Part shown: piece by piece, positions 27,360 through 35,153 of the stretch
How positions within the stretch are numbered: the first letter of the stretch is position 1
Layout of the letters: every line of letters begins with the position of its first letter
NCBI GenBank assembly: GCA_904830895.1
Contig: LR882958.1
Span: forward strand, 1,730,001 to 1,794,000
Length of the DNA stretch: 64,000 nucleotides
Direction: 5' to 3'
Source: Planktothrix rubescens CCAP 1459/22
GTDB taxonomy: Bacteria; Cyanobacteriota; Cyanobacteriia; Cyanobacteriales; Microcoleaceae
Made by a program: the position numbers and the translations under genes
Notes under the pieces: model-generated
Told to the model about the DNA's origin: nothing
Seen by the model: only the letters and a program-made list of their open reading frames with translations
The model's database searches: none

Positions 27360-28601
27360 TTAAGTGGTGTATTCAGCGTTAATTTTTACATAGTCATAAC
27401 TTAAATCACATCCCCAGGCTTTACCAACACCGGAGCCATTGCCAATTTTAACTGAAATTAATACCGTGTCTTCTTTGAGATATTCTCCTGTTTTGGCTTG
27501 TTTTAAATACTCATTAGCCGCATTCCGATCAAAAGGTAAGGGTTGACCCTGCTGCATTAAGACAAAATCCCCTAATTTGATTTCTAAATCATTCTGATCA
27601 AAATGGACTCCCGCCCGGCCAGCAGCCGCCGCAATTCTTCCCCAGTTAGGATCATGACCAAAAATGGCGGACTTCACCAAAGAAGAACCTACAATGGTTT
27701 TAGCCACTTTACAAGCCGAGGCTTCATCTTCTGCCCCCGAAACTTGAACTTCAATTAAACAGGTGGCCCCTTCCCCATCCCGGGCGATCGCTTTGGCCAA
27801 ATATTCACAAACGGCCGTTAACATTCCTTCTAATTTTTCCGCTTCTGGCCCCATAGCCGTAATCGCTGGAGTCCGAGACGCCCCATTTGCCAAAGCAATT
27901 AAACAATCATTCGTACTCGTATCGCCATCCACAGTAACTTGATTAAAACTCCGGTTAGCTGCACGACTTAACATTTCTTGCCAGAGGGCAGGAGAAACCA
28001 CCGCATCGCAGGTGACAAAAGCCAACATTGTTGCCATATTGGGGTGAATCATCCCAGACCCTTTACAAATTCCCCCCACTCTCACGGGACGATCCCCAAA
28101 CATGGTTTCTAGGGCAATGGTTTTCGGGACTAAATCCGTGGTCATGATCGCCTTAGCCACGGCCGCGTTACCATTCTCTGACAATTCCTCAACTAACTTG
28201 GGAATCCCAGCCTTGAGGATATCCATTTTAATCCGTTGACCGATGACTCCAGTAGAAGCCAGTAAAATCGATTCCGGTGCAATATTGAGGACTTGGGCTA
28301 GGGCTTGGGCAGAGTCTACCGCATCTGTCCAACCTGCTGATCCCGTGGCGGCATTCGCCTGTCCTGAATTACATAAAATGGCTTTGGCACTGGGTTTGGT
28401 TTGTAGTTGTTGACGACAATAATCGACACAGGCGGCTCTAACTTGACTGGTGGTAAATACCCCGGCTGCGATCGCATCTACATCGGAGACAATTAAGGCT
28501 AAATCCGGTAATCCCGATGCTTTCAATCCCGCAGTAATTCCCGACGCCCGATACCCTCTAGGGGCAGTCACCCCACCCTCAATAACTTTCCAATCTGACA
28601 T
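27360..28601 (-). CDS. argJ: Bifunctional ornithine acetyltransferase / N-acetylglutamate synthase
   Basis: ArgJ transfers acetyl from N-acetylornithine to glutamate in the cyclic arginine pathway. The 413-residue precursor is cut autocatalytically at an Ala-Thr bond; the motif is seen in MIHPNMATMLAFVTCDA. Other conserved parts are LLASTGVIGQ, MTTDLVPK and DGDTSTND. The ATG at 28601, preceded by AAGGGGAAA, gives the standard N-terminus (an ATG at 28622 is also in frame). The stop is at the edge of a CTGATAAC repeat run. Confidence 0.95.
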   Translation of the reverse strand: MSDWKVIEGGVTAPRGYRASGITAGLKASGLPDLALIVSDVDAIAAGVFTTSQVRAACVDYCRQQLQTKPSAKAILCNSGQANAATGSAGWTDAVDSAQALAQVLNIAPESILLASTGVIGQRIKMDILKAGIPKLVEELSENGNAAVAKAIMTTDLVPKTIALETMFGDRPVRVGGICKGSGMIHPNMATMLAFVTCDAVVSPALWQEMLSRAANRSFNQVTVDGDTSTNDCLIALANGASRTPAITAMGPEAEKLEGMLTAVCEYLAKAIARDGEGATCLIEVQVSGAEDEASACKVAKTIVGSSLVKSAIFGHDPNWGRIAAAAGRAGVHFDQNDLEIKLGDFVLMQQGQPLPFDRNAANEYLKQAKTGEYLKEDTVLISVKIGNGSGVGKAWGCDLSYDYVKINAEYTT

Positions 28602-28638
28602 GATTTCCCCTTCCGTTTCCAAGATTACTGAGAAGGGA

Positions 28639-28770
28639 TTATATCAATAACACTGACCCGAAACCCGAAACTGAAAGGTGGTGTTTATGTGTTGTCCCCG
28701 TGATCGCTCCCAAATCTTTTAATTCTTCTGTGTGATTTGCTAAAATTGCCAGTGCTTCTTCTGTTTTCAT
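28639..28770 (-). pseudogene. Truncated MNT-type nucleotidyltransferase (antitoxin) remnant
   Basis: A 43-codon frame begins MKTEEALAILANHTEELKDL, which resembles the N-terminal helix of MNT-domain nucleotidyltransferases (MntA-like antitoxins of HEPN toxins). The family continues with GVKSLALFGSVARG; here the frame departs right after DLGAITG and soon stops. The GSxxxG catalytic strand is missing. It lies upstream of argJ on the same strand. The rest of the region up to icd at 29056 shows no gene. Confidence 0.5.
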
Positions 28771-29055
28771 GCTCCCTAAATTAATATTAATTTGAGTATG
28801 GAAGCTCTGAATGGCTTACTACGTTTTACTAGATAGATGTTAAATCTAAGATAACTCTAACAATTACCTTTCTTTTTTGATGGCTTGCTGCACACCATAT
28901 ATAGTGTACCTGCCTAAGTCCCCTAGGATAATATAAATATTCAGAATACTTGTGCCGATTTTAACAGAAAAACTAAAATTTTTTAGTCGATAATGGGGAT
29001 CGATGTAAACAATCATGACAAAATAGGGAAAATTTATTTTCCACATCTTAGGAAT

Positions 29056-30480
29056 ATGTACGACAAAATCACTCCACCGACCACAGGCGAGAAAGTTACC
29101 TTCAAAAATGGTGAACCCATTGTCCCGAATAATCCGATTATTCCCTTCATTCGGGGAGATGGTACAGGGATTGACCTCTGGCCAGCTACCGAGAAAGTTT
29201 TAGACGCGGCTATTGCAGCCTCCTACGGAGATCAACGTAAAATTAGTTGGTTTAAAGTCTACGCTGGGGACGAAGCCTGCGAACTCTACGGCACTTATCA
29301 ATATTTACCGGAAGACACCACTAACGCCATCAGGGAATATGGTGTCGCCATTAAAGGGCCCTTAACCACTCCCATCGGAGGCGGGATTCGGTCTTTAAAT
29401 GTGGCATTACGACAAATTCATGATCTGTATGCCTGTGTACGTCCGTGTAAATATTATACTGGAACCCCTTCCCCCCACAAAACCCCGGAAAAATTAGATG
29501 TGATTATCTATCGGGAAAATACCGAAGATATTTATTTAGGAATTGAATGGCGTGAGGGAACCGAAATTGCGGAAAAATTAATTAATTTTCTGAATACGGA
29601 GTTAATTCCGGCGACTCCTGAACATGGGAAAAAACAAATTCGCCTGGATTCTGGAATTGGAATTAAACCCATTAGTAAAACCGGATCTCAACGGTTAGTT
29701 CGTCGGGCTATTTATCAAGCATTGCGTCTACCTAAAAATAAACAAATGGTGACGCTGGTGCATAAAGGTAATATTATGAAATATACCGAAGGAGCCTTCC
29801 GAGATTGGGGTTATGAACTGGCGACTACGGAATTTCGTAACGAATGTATCACCGAACGAGAATCTTGGATTTTAGGGAATAAAGAAAAAAATCCCAATCT
29901 TTCCATTGAAGATAATGCCAAGATGATTGACCCGGGTTATGATTCCCTAACTGCTGAGAAAAAAGCCGAAATTTCTCAAGAAGTGGAAGGAGTTCTCAAT
30001 GCTATTTGGGAAACTCACGGTAATGGGAAATGGAAAGAAAAAATTATGGTCAATGACCGGATTGCCGATAGTATTTTCCAACAAATTCAAACCCGTCCCG
30101 ATGAATATTCTATCCTGGCTACGATGAATTTAAACGGGGATTATTTATCCGATGCGGCTGCCGCCATGGTCGGGGGTTTAGGAATGGGCCCAGGGGCAAA
30201 TATTGGCGATGAATGTGCTATTTTTGAGGCCACCCATGGCACTGCACCCAAACACGCCGGGTTAGACAAAGTTAACCCTGGTTCTCTGATTTTATCGGGG
30301 GTGATGATGTTAGAATATATGGGTTGGCAAGAAGCCGCTGATTTGATTAAAAAAGGGTTAAGTGGAGCGATCGCTAATCAAGAAGTCACCTATGATTTAG
30401 CTCGGTTAATCGAACCCCCTGTTGAAGCCTTGAAATGTTCAGAATTTGCCGATGCAATTATTAAGCACTTCAATGATTAA
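29056..30480 (+). CDS. icd: Isocitrate dehydrogenase (NADP)
   Basis: This enzyme makes 2-oxoglutarate, the carbon skeleton for ammonium assimilation in cyanobacteria. The 474-residue product starts [14 protein letters not shown] and has [16 protein letters not shown], the substrate loop [12 protein letters not shown] (with the Ser that is phosphorylated in E. coli), [14 protein letters not shown] and the signature [19 protein letters not shown]. The ATG at 29056 gives the family N-terminus; codons upstream to 28993 are not conserved. I found no convincing NtcA site, although icd is NtcA-regulated in other cyanobacteria. Confidence 0.96.
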   Translation: MYDKITPPTTGEKVTFKNGEPIVPNNPIIPFIRGDGTGIDLWPATEKVLDAAIAASYGDQRKISWFKVYAGDEACELYGTYQYLPEDTTNAIREYGVAIKGPLTTPIGGGIRSLNVALRQIHDLYACVRPCKYYTGTPSPHKTPEKLDVIIYRENTEDIYLGIEWREGTEIAEKLINFLNTELIPATPEHGKKQIRLDSGIGIKPISKTGSQRLVRRAIYQALRLPKNKQMVTLVHKGNIMKYTEGAFRDWGYELATTEFRNECITERESWILGNKEKNPNLSIEDNAKMIDPGYDSLTAEKKAEISQEVEGVLNAIWETHGNGKWKEKIMVNDRIADSIFQQIQTRPDEYSILATMNLNGDYLSDAAAAMVGGLGMGPGANIGDECAIFEATHGTAPKHAGLDKVNPGSLILSGVMMLEYMGWQEAADLIKKGLSGAIANQEVTYDLARLIEPPVEALKCSEFADAIIKHFND

Positions 30481-30484
30481 TTTG

Positions 30485-30556
30485 GTAGTGAGTCCTTCAG
30501 GACTCTGATTAAGCCCTGAAGGGCTTACTACTTTGTAGTGAGTCCTTTAGGACTCT
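30485..30556. repeat. Cluster of dispersed palindromic repeats after icd
   Basis: Three palindromes follow one another: GAGTCCTTCAGGACTC, TAAGCCCTGAAGGGCTTA and GAGTCCTTTAGGACTC, each with GTAGT at an end. They relate to the pair at 27115-27172. The last one overlaps the truncated end of the PIN gene at 30555. Confidence 0.75.
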
Positions 30557-30776
30557 AAGTTGAGCGATCGCAACCCCACACCCTAACCTTAGACCGCAGA
30601 GCAATTATTCTATCTTGCTTCCAGATGACATTTGTACATTCTAATAAGCAAAATTCAGGGATATAAAACTGATCTCCTTCCAAGAGGCGATTAAAAAGTA
30701 TTCGGGTTTGTGCAGTGTATTCTTGCTGAATAAATCGCTGAATCACAATACTAGCATCAATAATATAATGATTCAT
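30555..30776 (-). pseudogene. C-terminally truncated PIN-domain toxin
   Basis: The N-terminal part of a VapC-like PIN domain is clear: MNHYIIDASIVIQRFIQQE with the first catalytic Asp, then YIPEFCLLECTNVIWKQ with the conserved Glu. A PIN toxin has about 130-140 residues, but this frame ends at 73 with a tail (ALRSKVRVWGCDRST) that comes from HIP1 and repeat DNA. The distal Asp residues are missing, so it should be inactive. Its ATG overlaps the stop of the upstream antitoxin by one base. Confidence 0.75.
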
Positions 30777-30994
30777 TATTTATTGCGATCCTCCTGTAAA
30801 AGTTGTAAGGTAGAAGGAACAGAGTTAGGAGGATTCCAAATATGAGAATCAATAGATTTAAAGATTTCCGTCAACTGGTGTTGATTAGAAGATTGTTTGA
30901 TAATTTTTTGTTCTCTAAGTCTTTCATCAACAATTGAAACAATTAGGGTTTTTAATTCTTCAAAGTTGAGATTAGATAACGGTTGTTTTAACAT
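30776..30994 (-). CDS. Antitoxin-like protein partnered with truncated PIN toxin
   Basis: This 72-residue, mainly helical protein (LNFEELKTLIVSIVDERLRE, then WNPPNSVPSTLQLLQEDRNK) has the layout of a cyanobacterial VapB-type antitoxin with a C-terminal toxin-binding tail. Overlap with the PIN frame (TAATG) shows that they formed an operon. No DNA-binding motif can be named with confidence. It may now be an orphan antitoxin. Confidence 0.6.
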   Translation of the reverse strand: MLKQPLSNLNFEELKTLIVSIVDERLREQKIIKQSSNQHQLTEIFKSIDSHIWNPPNSVPSTLQLLQEDRNK

Positions 30995-31034
30995 AATTTT
31001 TAGCTCGTCCAGTTATTTATCATTGAGACACTTT

Positions 31035-31295
31035 CTATTTTATCCATAAATTACGTTTAATTACATCCCAAGAAACTCTTTCTTTATTTTCAGGATCATT
31101 TTCAGCTTGAATCGCATCCTTTAAATCCAGAAAATCTTCTAATTCTTCAGGATTAATAACCGTTAATTTCCCTTGACTAATTCGTTCTAATAATTCGGTA
31201 ACAGATAAATCAAACTGTTGAGCAACGGTTTCCATTGCGGTTGCAATCTCTGGAGATATTGTTAATGGATTAATCATCGGCTTTACATTTAGCAA
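31035..31295 (-). CDS. Orphan antitoxin-like protein
   Basis: An 86-residue acidic, helical protein. The ending ERVSWDVIKRNLWIK resembles the C-terminal RVPWEEVKRELGL-type tail of RelB/VapB-type antitoxins, and the middle (LLERISQGKLTVINPEELEDFLDLKDA) suits a neutralising helix. No toxin frame follows at the usual position. I do not know the family name. An internal ATG (MINPLTIS) at residue 7 may be the true start. Confidence 0.5.
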   Translation of the reverse strand: MLNVKPMINPLTISPEIATAMETVAQQFDLSVTELLERISQGKLTVINPEELEDFLDLKDAIQAENDPENKERVSWDVIKRNLWIK

Positions 31296-31346
31296 TATTA
31301 TTGATAATTACTATATTATTATAGCATAATATCAATTTTATAAAGT

Positions 31347-31385
31347 GCGATCGCATTTCAATACCTGAACTGAGTTAGAAAAGCA
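31347..31385 (+). repeat. 39-bp direct repeat, left copy
   Basis: This unit starts with HIP1 GCGATCGC and includes CCTGAACTGAGTTAGAAAAG. It matches 31985-32023 with one mismatch. The two copies bracket the RelE-type toxin-antitoxin pair. Confidence 0.85.
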
Positions 31386-31497
31386 ATCGCACATCCAACT
31401 CCCCAAAAGAGCGATCGCCCCTCCAACTTCCCTACAAAAATAATAAAATGTTATAATCTGATCGAACTGTTTTATCAAAAACTTGAAATAATATTTT

Positions 31498-31701
31498 ATG
31501 GCTATGAACATTGAACAAATTGAAAAGGCAATTTTAAATCTTTCTGAACAAGATTTTAGTAAATTACGCAATTGGTTATTAGACTTAGATTATCAAGAAT
31601 GGGATAAACAGTTAGAACAAGATATCATAAAGGGTAAACTTGATGATATAGCATCTGAAGCACTTGCTGAATTTGAAGCCGGAGATTATCAAGAAATGTA
31701 A
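31498..31701 (+). CDS. Antitoxin of a RelE/ParE-type pair
   Basis: This 67-residue helical acidic protein (IEQIEKAILNLSEQDFSKLR, then EWDKQLEQDIIKGKLDDIAS and EALAEFEAGDYQEM) matches the common cyanobacterial antitoxin type that precedes a RelE-like toxin. The stop overlaps the next ATG by 1 nt (TAATG). Start could be ATG 31498 or 31504. Confidence 0.75.
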   Translation: MAMNIEQIEKAILNLSEQDFSKLRNWLLDLDYQEWDKQLEQDIIKGKLDDIASEALAEFEAGDYQEM

Positions 31702-31955
31702 TGCACTATACTAATCGCAAATTTTGGTTATTTTATAATCAGCTACCTGAAGATATACAACAGATAGCAGATGCTTCTTATGAATTATTAAAAACTAATC
31801 CTAATCATCCTTCGTTACATTTTAAGAAAGTTAATAAATATTGGTCTGTAAGAGTAGGTAAAGCTTATCGTGCGTTAGGAATTGAGGTTAAAAATGGAAT
31901 TTTATGGTTTTGGATTGGTACTCATGATGAATATGATAGATTAATCAGTAAATAA
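31701..31955 (+). CDS. RelE/ParE-superfamily toxin
   Basis: An 84-residue basic protein with the RelE-like fold sequence pattern: LPEDIQQIADASYELLKTNP, then LHFKKVNKYWSVRVGKAYRALGIE and the last strand FWIGTHDEYDRL. The RVGKAYRALG strand with R and the terminal H/D/Y are in positions of the catalytic or ribosome-contact residues. It is paired with the antitoxin immediately upstream and the pair is flanked by 39-bp direct repeats. Confidence 0.8.
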   Translation: MHYTNRKFWLFYNQLPEDIQQIADASYELLKTNPNHPSLHFKKVNKYWSVRVGKAYRALGIEVKNGILWFWIGTHDEYDRLISK

Positions 31956-31984
31956 AAGCGATCGCACCCTAAATCCCAGAAAGA

Positions 31985-32023
31985 GCGATCGCATTTCAAC
32001 ACCTGAACTGAGTTAGAAAAGCA
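31985..32023 (+). repeat. 39-bp direct repeat, right copy
   Basis: Second copy of the unit at 31347-31385, 638 bp further on. It starts at GCGATCGC and ends GTTAGAAAAGCA. Confidence 0.85.
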
Positions 32024-32100
32024 AAGGGATCTTCTCCTGTAGCCAGTTAATATTAGATTGTGATAAAATCAGTTAAATTGTACTAATAAAAAATCAAAAT

Positions 32101-32301
32101 ATGAAAATTAAAGTTATTGTTTGGCAAGAAGATAACGTTTGGTGTGCGAGTGTTCCTGCATTACCTGGTTGTCGTACTTGGGGTGAGAGTTACGAACATT
32201 TAATGGAAATGGTGAAAGATGCGATCGAAGGTTGGTTAGAAGTTGCAAGTGAACAACAATCTCCCACTGAAAAACAGCAATTAGTGGAGATTTCTCTATG
32301 A
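32101..32301 (+). CDS. hicB: HicB-family antitoxin
   Basis: A 66-residue short HicB with the partial RNase H-like fold: KVIVWQEDNVWCASVPALPG followed by CRTWGESYEHLMEMVKDAIEGWLE. It neutralises the HicA RNase. The 3' end overlaps the hicA ATG by 4 nt (ATGA). The order antitoxin then toxin is reversed relative to E. coli hicAB but is common in cyanobacteria. Confidence 0.88.
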   Translation: MKIKVIVWQEDNVWCASVPALPGCRTWGESYEHLMEMVKDAIEGWLEVASEQQSPTEKQQLVEISL

Positions 32302-32510
32302 AGTCAGTTTCAGGGAAAGTGCTGTGCAAAATTGTTGAAAAGGTGGGATGGAAATTAAACAGGGTAAAGGGAAGTCATCATATTTATAGTAAAGAAAATA
32401 GTTCAGTTATTCTTGTGATTCCTGTTCATGGGAATAGAGATTTACCCATCGGAACATTAAAAGCGATTCTGAAGGATGCGGGTTTAACTGAAGATGATCT
32501 TAATTTATAA
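32298..32510 (+). CDS. hicA: HicA-family mRNA interferase toxin
   Basis: A 70-residue double-stranded-RNA-binding-fold toxin. The motif VKGSHHIYSK carries the catalytic His (GSHH), and IPVHGNRDLPIGTLKAILKDAGL is the usual C-terminal part. It appears complete and is coupled to hicB. Confidence 0.9.
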   Translation: MKSVSGKVLCKIVEKVGWKLNRVKGSHHIYSKENSSVILVIPVHGNRDLPIGTLKAILKDAGLTEDDLNL

Positions 32511-32526
32511 TTGATTGTTTTTCTTG

Positions 32527-32548
32527 TTCCCAGGCTGGAGCCTGGGAA
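32527..32548. repeat. Dispersed palindromic repeat (TTCCCAGGCTGGAGCCTGGGAA)
   Basis: An 8-bp perfect stem TTCCCAGG/CCTGGGAA around CTGGAG lies directly after hicA and may end its transcript. A different palindrome of the GGGCTTTAGCCC type is at 32925-32937 and recurs at 45345-45357. Confidence 0.65.
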
Positions 32549-32629
32549 TACTTTCTATGAGGCTCTGCCTCAATTCTTCAGTTTTTTTAGTCACCAAAAC
32601 CCAATGAAACCCAACCTATAAAACTAATT

Positions 32630-32905
32630 TTATTCATTAAGATAGCTAGATTCTAACGTTTCCTCTAAACTAAACGGTGACTCCTTGGGGAAAAAATTCA
32701 ATTTAATCCCTTCTCTTTTGTTCTTCAACAACTTTTAAGGAAGTTTGCCGTTGATAAATTGCTAATTCACGCTGAAAATCTTGATTTAATTGTATAATTT
32801 ACAATTGTAATGACTTTTCTTGTTCAAAACGCCATCTTTGAAAATCAAGATTTTTGTCATTAATTACCAATTCAAAACCATAATCAAACCTCCATGAATT
32901 GTACT
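32630..32905 (-). pseudogene. Decayed DUF29 C-terminus fused to degraded coding sequence
   Basis: At 32630-32711 the minus strand still encodes GIKLNFFPKESPFSLEETLE and SSYLNE before a stop, nearly identical to the C-terminus of the intact DUF29 gene at 33963-34418. Upstream (32712-32905) a different frame, broken by a stop near 32805, reads coding-like sequence (FELVINDKNLDFQRWRFEQE, then LNQDFQRELAIYQRQ) of unknown family. So a second DUF29 copy was mostly lost. Confidence 0.7.
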
Positions 32906-32951
32906 AAATTTTAAAGTTTGTAGTTGGGCTTTAGCCCTATCTTAACTTTAA

Positions 32952-33266
32952 TTAAACTAAAGTTAATACTTGATCATATTCTTGTTGATGAATTTGCCAA
33001 GCATTCCAAACATCAACTTTTTGCTGAAGATTTAACCAAAGTCTATGACCATTACCAAAAGCTTTACCAATTCTAATAGCTAAATCAACAGTAATCGGTT
33101 GTTCACCTTGAATAATCTCATTAACAACTTGATTAGAGACTCCTAAAATTTCGGCAAATTGTGTCGGAGTAATTGCTAAATCTTCTAAAATATCTGCAAT
33201 AACTTCGCCAGGATGTACTGGTTTTTCGGGTCTGTCTTGGATCAAATCGTCTCTTTTCTGTATCAT
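32952..33266 (-). CDS. higA: HigA-family antitoxin (XRE helix-turn-helix)
   Basis: This 104-residue protein has the HigA start PEKPVHPGEVIADILEDLAI and an XRE helix-turn-helix (TPTQFAEILGVSNQVVNEII, then GEQPITVDLAIRIGKAFG), ending WLNLQQKVDVWNA. HigA binds HigB and represses its own promoter. It follows higB by 37 nt, the usual toxin-first order. Confidence 0.9.
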   Translation of the reverse strand: MIQKRDDLIQDRPEKPVHPGEVIADILEDLAITPTQFAEILGVSNQVVNEIIQGEQPITVDLAIRIGKAFGNGHRLWLNLQQKVDVWNAWQIHQQEYDQVLTLV

Positions 33267-33303
33267 AATTTAACCTTCCTGATGAATTACATACTTTACT
33301 ATT

Positions 33304-33582
33304 TTAATGATAATCTTCGAGGTTGACATCATAAACCTCACCATCCTCAAAGCTAAAGGTAATTCGCCAATTTCCTGATACTTTAATTGACCAAGTTCCT
33401 TGGCGATCGCCTTTAAGTTCATGTAAATCATAACCTGGTAATCTAATATCTTCTAACATTAATGCTGAATCTATGACCTCTAATCTAATTCTTATTTTCT
33501 TTTCTAAATTATGAGGTACTCCTTTATTAATATTTTCTTGAAAGAGTTTTTCAAGAGCTTTATTTTTAAAGGTTTGAATCAT
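33304..33582 (-). CDS. higB: HigB/RelE-family toxin
   Basis: A 92-residue toxin of the HigB type: MIQTFKNKALEKLFQEN at the start, then IRLPGYDLHELKGDRQGTWS and IKVSGNWRITFSFEDGEVYD with the basic residues and the last DVNLEDYH. The C-terminal Tyr-His is typical of the active site. It is the first gene of higBA and follows directly after the truncated PIN gene. Confidence 0.9.
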   Translation of the reverse strand: MIQTFKNKALEKLFQENINKGVPHNLEKKIRIRLEVIDSALMLEDIRLPGYDLHELKGDRQGTWSIKVSGNWRITFSFEDGEVYDVNLEDYH

Positions 33583-33596
33583 TCATCAAATCTCCC

Positions 33597-33806
33597 TTAT
33601 CCTATTAAATTTAGTAAATAATAAGCCGCATTCGCTCTTAATAATTTCCGTCTAATTTCATAATCTATAATTTCGGGTAAAATTACTTGATAACCTCTTT
33701 GAGAAAGACTTAAAAACCATTGTTGACATTGTACTGATAAAGGCGTCGCTTTAGGATTAGTAATTAATCCCACTGGTGCAGAATCTAATAAAATAACTTT
33801 ACTCAT
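33597..33806 (-). pseudogene. Truncated PIN-domain toxin, second copy type
   Basis: The frame MSKVILLDSAPVGLITNPKA then LPEIIDYEIRRKLLRANA is the N-terminal half of a cyanobacterial PIN protein (Asp near residue 8, Glu in IDYEIRR). It stops after 69 residues, just before higB; the C-terminal half with the remaining acidic residues is gone. Upstream, 33806-33885 retains about 26 in-frame codons (DKPKKIKEYMVIVAQIIQSL) overlapping the PIN start as TAATG, probably the tail of its lost antitoxin. Confidence 0.7.
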
Positions 33807-33962
33807 TAAATTGAAACATTCTCCAGAGATTGAATAATTTGGGCAACGATCACCATATATTCCTTGATCTTTTTAGGCTTATCCGTAAAATTATACTATT
33901 TTATTGTCGCAGGAGCAATAGCTAAAGTATAGCAGGGAGTAGGAAAACAGTCACAACAGATG

Positions 33963-34418
33963 TTACTCATTAACATAACTAGATTCTAAAGTTTCCTCTA
34001 AACTAAACGGTGACTCCTTTGGAAAGAAATTTAACTTAATCCCTGTTTCATCCGATGCTTTTAGACGTGCCTTTTGATAACAGTCCTCAAATACTTCTGA
34101 AAGCAAAGGTTTCAAACTAGGACTATCTTCTAATAACCCTTCAATACAAATCCGTTGTTCTGTGATGGTACTGCGCCAACTTTCACTGCGTTTTTCCGGT
34201 TGATAGTGCCATTTTAATAGGTGCATTAATAACACAATTAAACGACTTTTTAATTCCCGTTTTTCACTTCTTCCCATACTTTCAATTTCTTCAATTAAAT
34301 TTGGAATATCAATTTCATTTAATTTATTTTCTTTTAACTGTTGAACAGTGGTTTGTATCCAGAGATAAAAGTCTTGTTCATAAAGAGTATTAGGTCTTGT
34401 CGTGGATGAGTTAATCAT
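33963..34418 (-). CDS. DUF29 domain-containing protein
   Basis: The 151-residue helical protein has DUF29 hallmarks: YEQDFYLWIQTTVQQLKENK, IDIPNLIEEIESMGRSEKRE, LIVLLMHLLKWHYQPEKRSE and SWRSTI. The family is abundant in cyanobacteria and often sits among toxin-antitoxin and transposon genes. Its biochemical role is not known. A decayed second copy of its C-terminus is at 32630-32711. Confidence 0.9.
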   Translation of the reverse strand: MINSSTTRPNTLYEQDFYLWIQTTVQQLKENKLNEIDIPNLIEEIESMGRSEKRELKSRLIVLLMHLLKWHYQPEKRSESWRSTITEQRICIEGLLEDSPSLKPLLSEVFEDCYQKARLKASDETGIKLNFFPKESPFSLEETLESSYVNE

Positions 34419-34448
34419 GGTTAATCGCCTTTAATTTATCATTTATGA

Positions 34449-34844
34449 TTAAATATGTATCCTATTTTTATAAGAAGTTACAAAAAACCTATAATTTGTT
34501 GTAAAACCCCCCTGTAAATTTTGTCTGATCTCTTGATTTTTAATTCTAAATATTTTTAATCCTCTAGCAGTTAAAATAGCATCCCGTTCTTGATCTGACT
34601 CAACCTGTAGGTCATGAATTTCTCCATCCACCTCTATAACTAATTGAGCTTGATGGCAGTAAAAATCTACGATAAAACCATCAATAATTTGCTGACGGCG
34701 GAAGTGTAATCCATTTAAGTTATTTCTTCTTAACTGTTCCCAGAGGATTTTTTCTTCTGGAGTCATTTCCCGACGCAGTTGTTTAGAACGCTGGTATTTT
34801 TCAGATGTTATCTTTTGTCCGACAACAATATTCTTAGGTTCCAT
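34449..34844 (-). CDS. DUF559 domain protein (Vsr/PD-(D/E)XK-like nuclease)
   Basis: This 131-residue protein has the DUF559 core: MTPEEKILWEQLRRNNLNGL, FRRQQIIDGFIVDFYCHQAQ, LVIEVDGEIHD and ERDAILTARGLKIFRIKNQE. The D in FIVDFYC and the E-V-D fit a PD-(D/E)XK active site related to Vsr endonuclease. Substrate and role are unknown. Confidence 0.88.
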   Translation of the reverse strand: MEPKNIVVGQKITSEKYQRSKQLRREMTPEEKILWEQLRRNNLNGLHFRRQQIIDGFIVDFYCHQAQLVIEVDGEIHDLQVESDQERDAILTARGLKIFRIKNQEIRQNLQGGFTTNYRFFVTSYKNRIHI

Positions 34845-34896
34845 CTTGATATGTTTTATAGCATTAAAATTTTATATTGTGTGCGATCGCTTGTTT

Positions 34897-35153
34897 GACC
34901 TCTCCCCCAACCCCTCTCCTATAAGGAGAGGGGAGTAAGAGTATTGTTTATGCTCACAACAAAAGTCTACCAGATCATCCCCCCATTCCCTCGCACCGGA
35001 AGGGGGGTTAGGGGGGTTAGGTCAACCCTTGCGACCTCTCCCCCAACCCCTCTCCTACAAGGAGAGGGGAGGAAGATTAGTATTTGTGATCACAACAAAA
35101 GTCTACCAGATTATCCCCCCATTCCCTTGCACCGGAAGGGGGGTTAGGTCAAC
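34897..35153. repeat. Tandem 120-130-bp duplication made of two palindromic repeats
   Basis: Copy 1 (34897-35026) and copy 2 (35033-35153) each hold GACCTCTCCCCCAACCCC with CTCTCCT..AGGAGAG, then CACAACAAAAGTCTACCAGA, then CACCGGAAGGGGGGTTAGG. Copy 1 is longer by an extra GTTAGGGGG unit. Copy 2 covers the acnB stop codon and reaches 7 bp into the gene. The same CCCCTCTCC/GGAGAGGGG family is at 50401-50534. Confidence 0.85.

Noticed and set aside
27715-28200. Possible arginine-responsive operator at argJ
   Set aside because: No ArgR-box-like palindrome was seen at the argJ start; cyanobacteria mainly control arginine synthesis through PII at NAGK.
28870-29055. NtcA binding site upstream of icd
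   Set aside because: Only a GT-N10-AC match (GTGCCGATTTTAAC) was found; it lacks the GTA/TAC core and is too weak to call.
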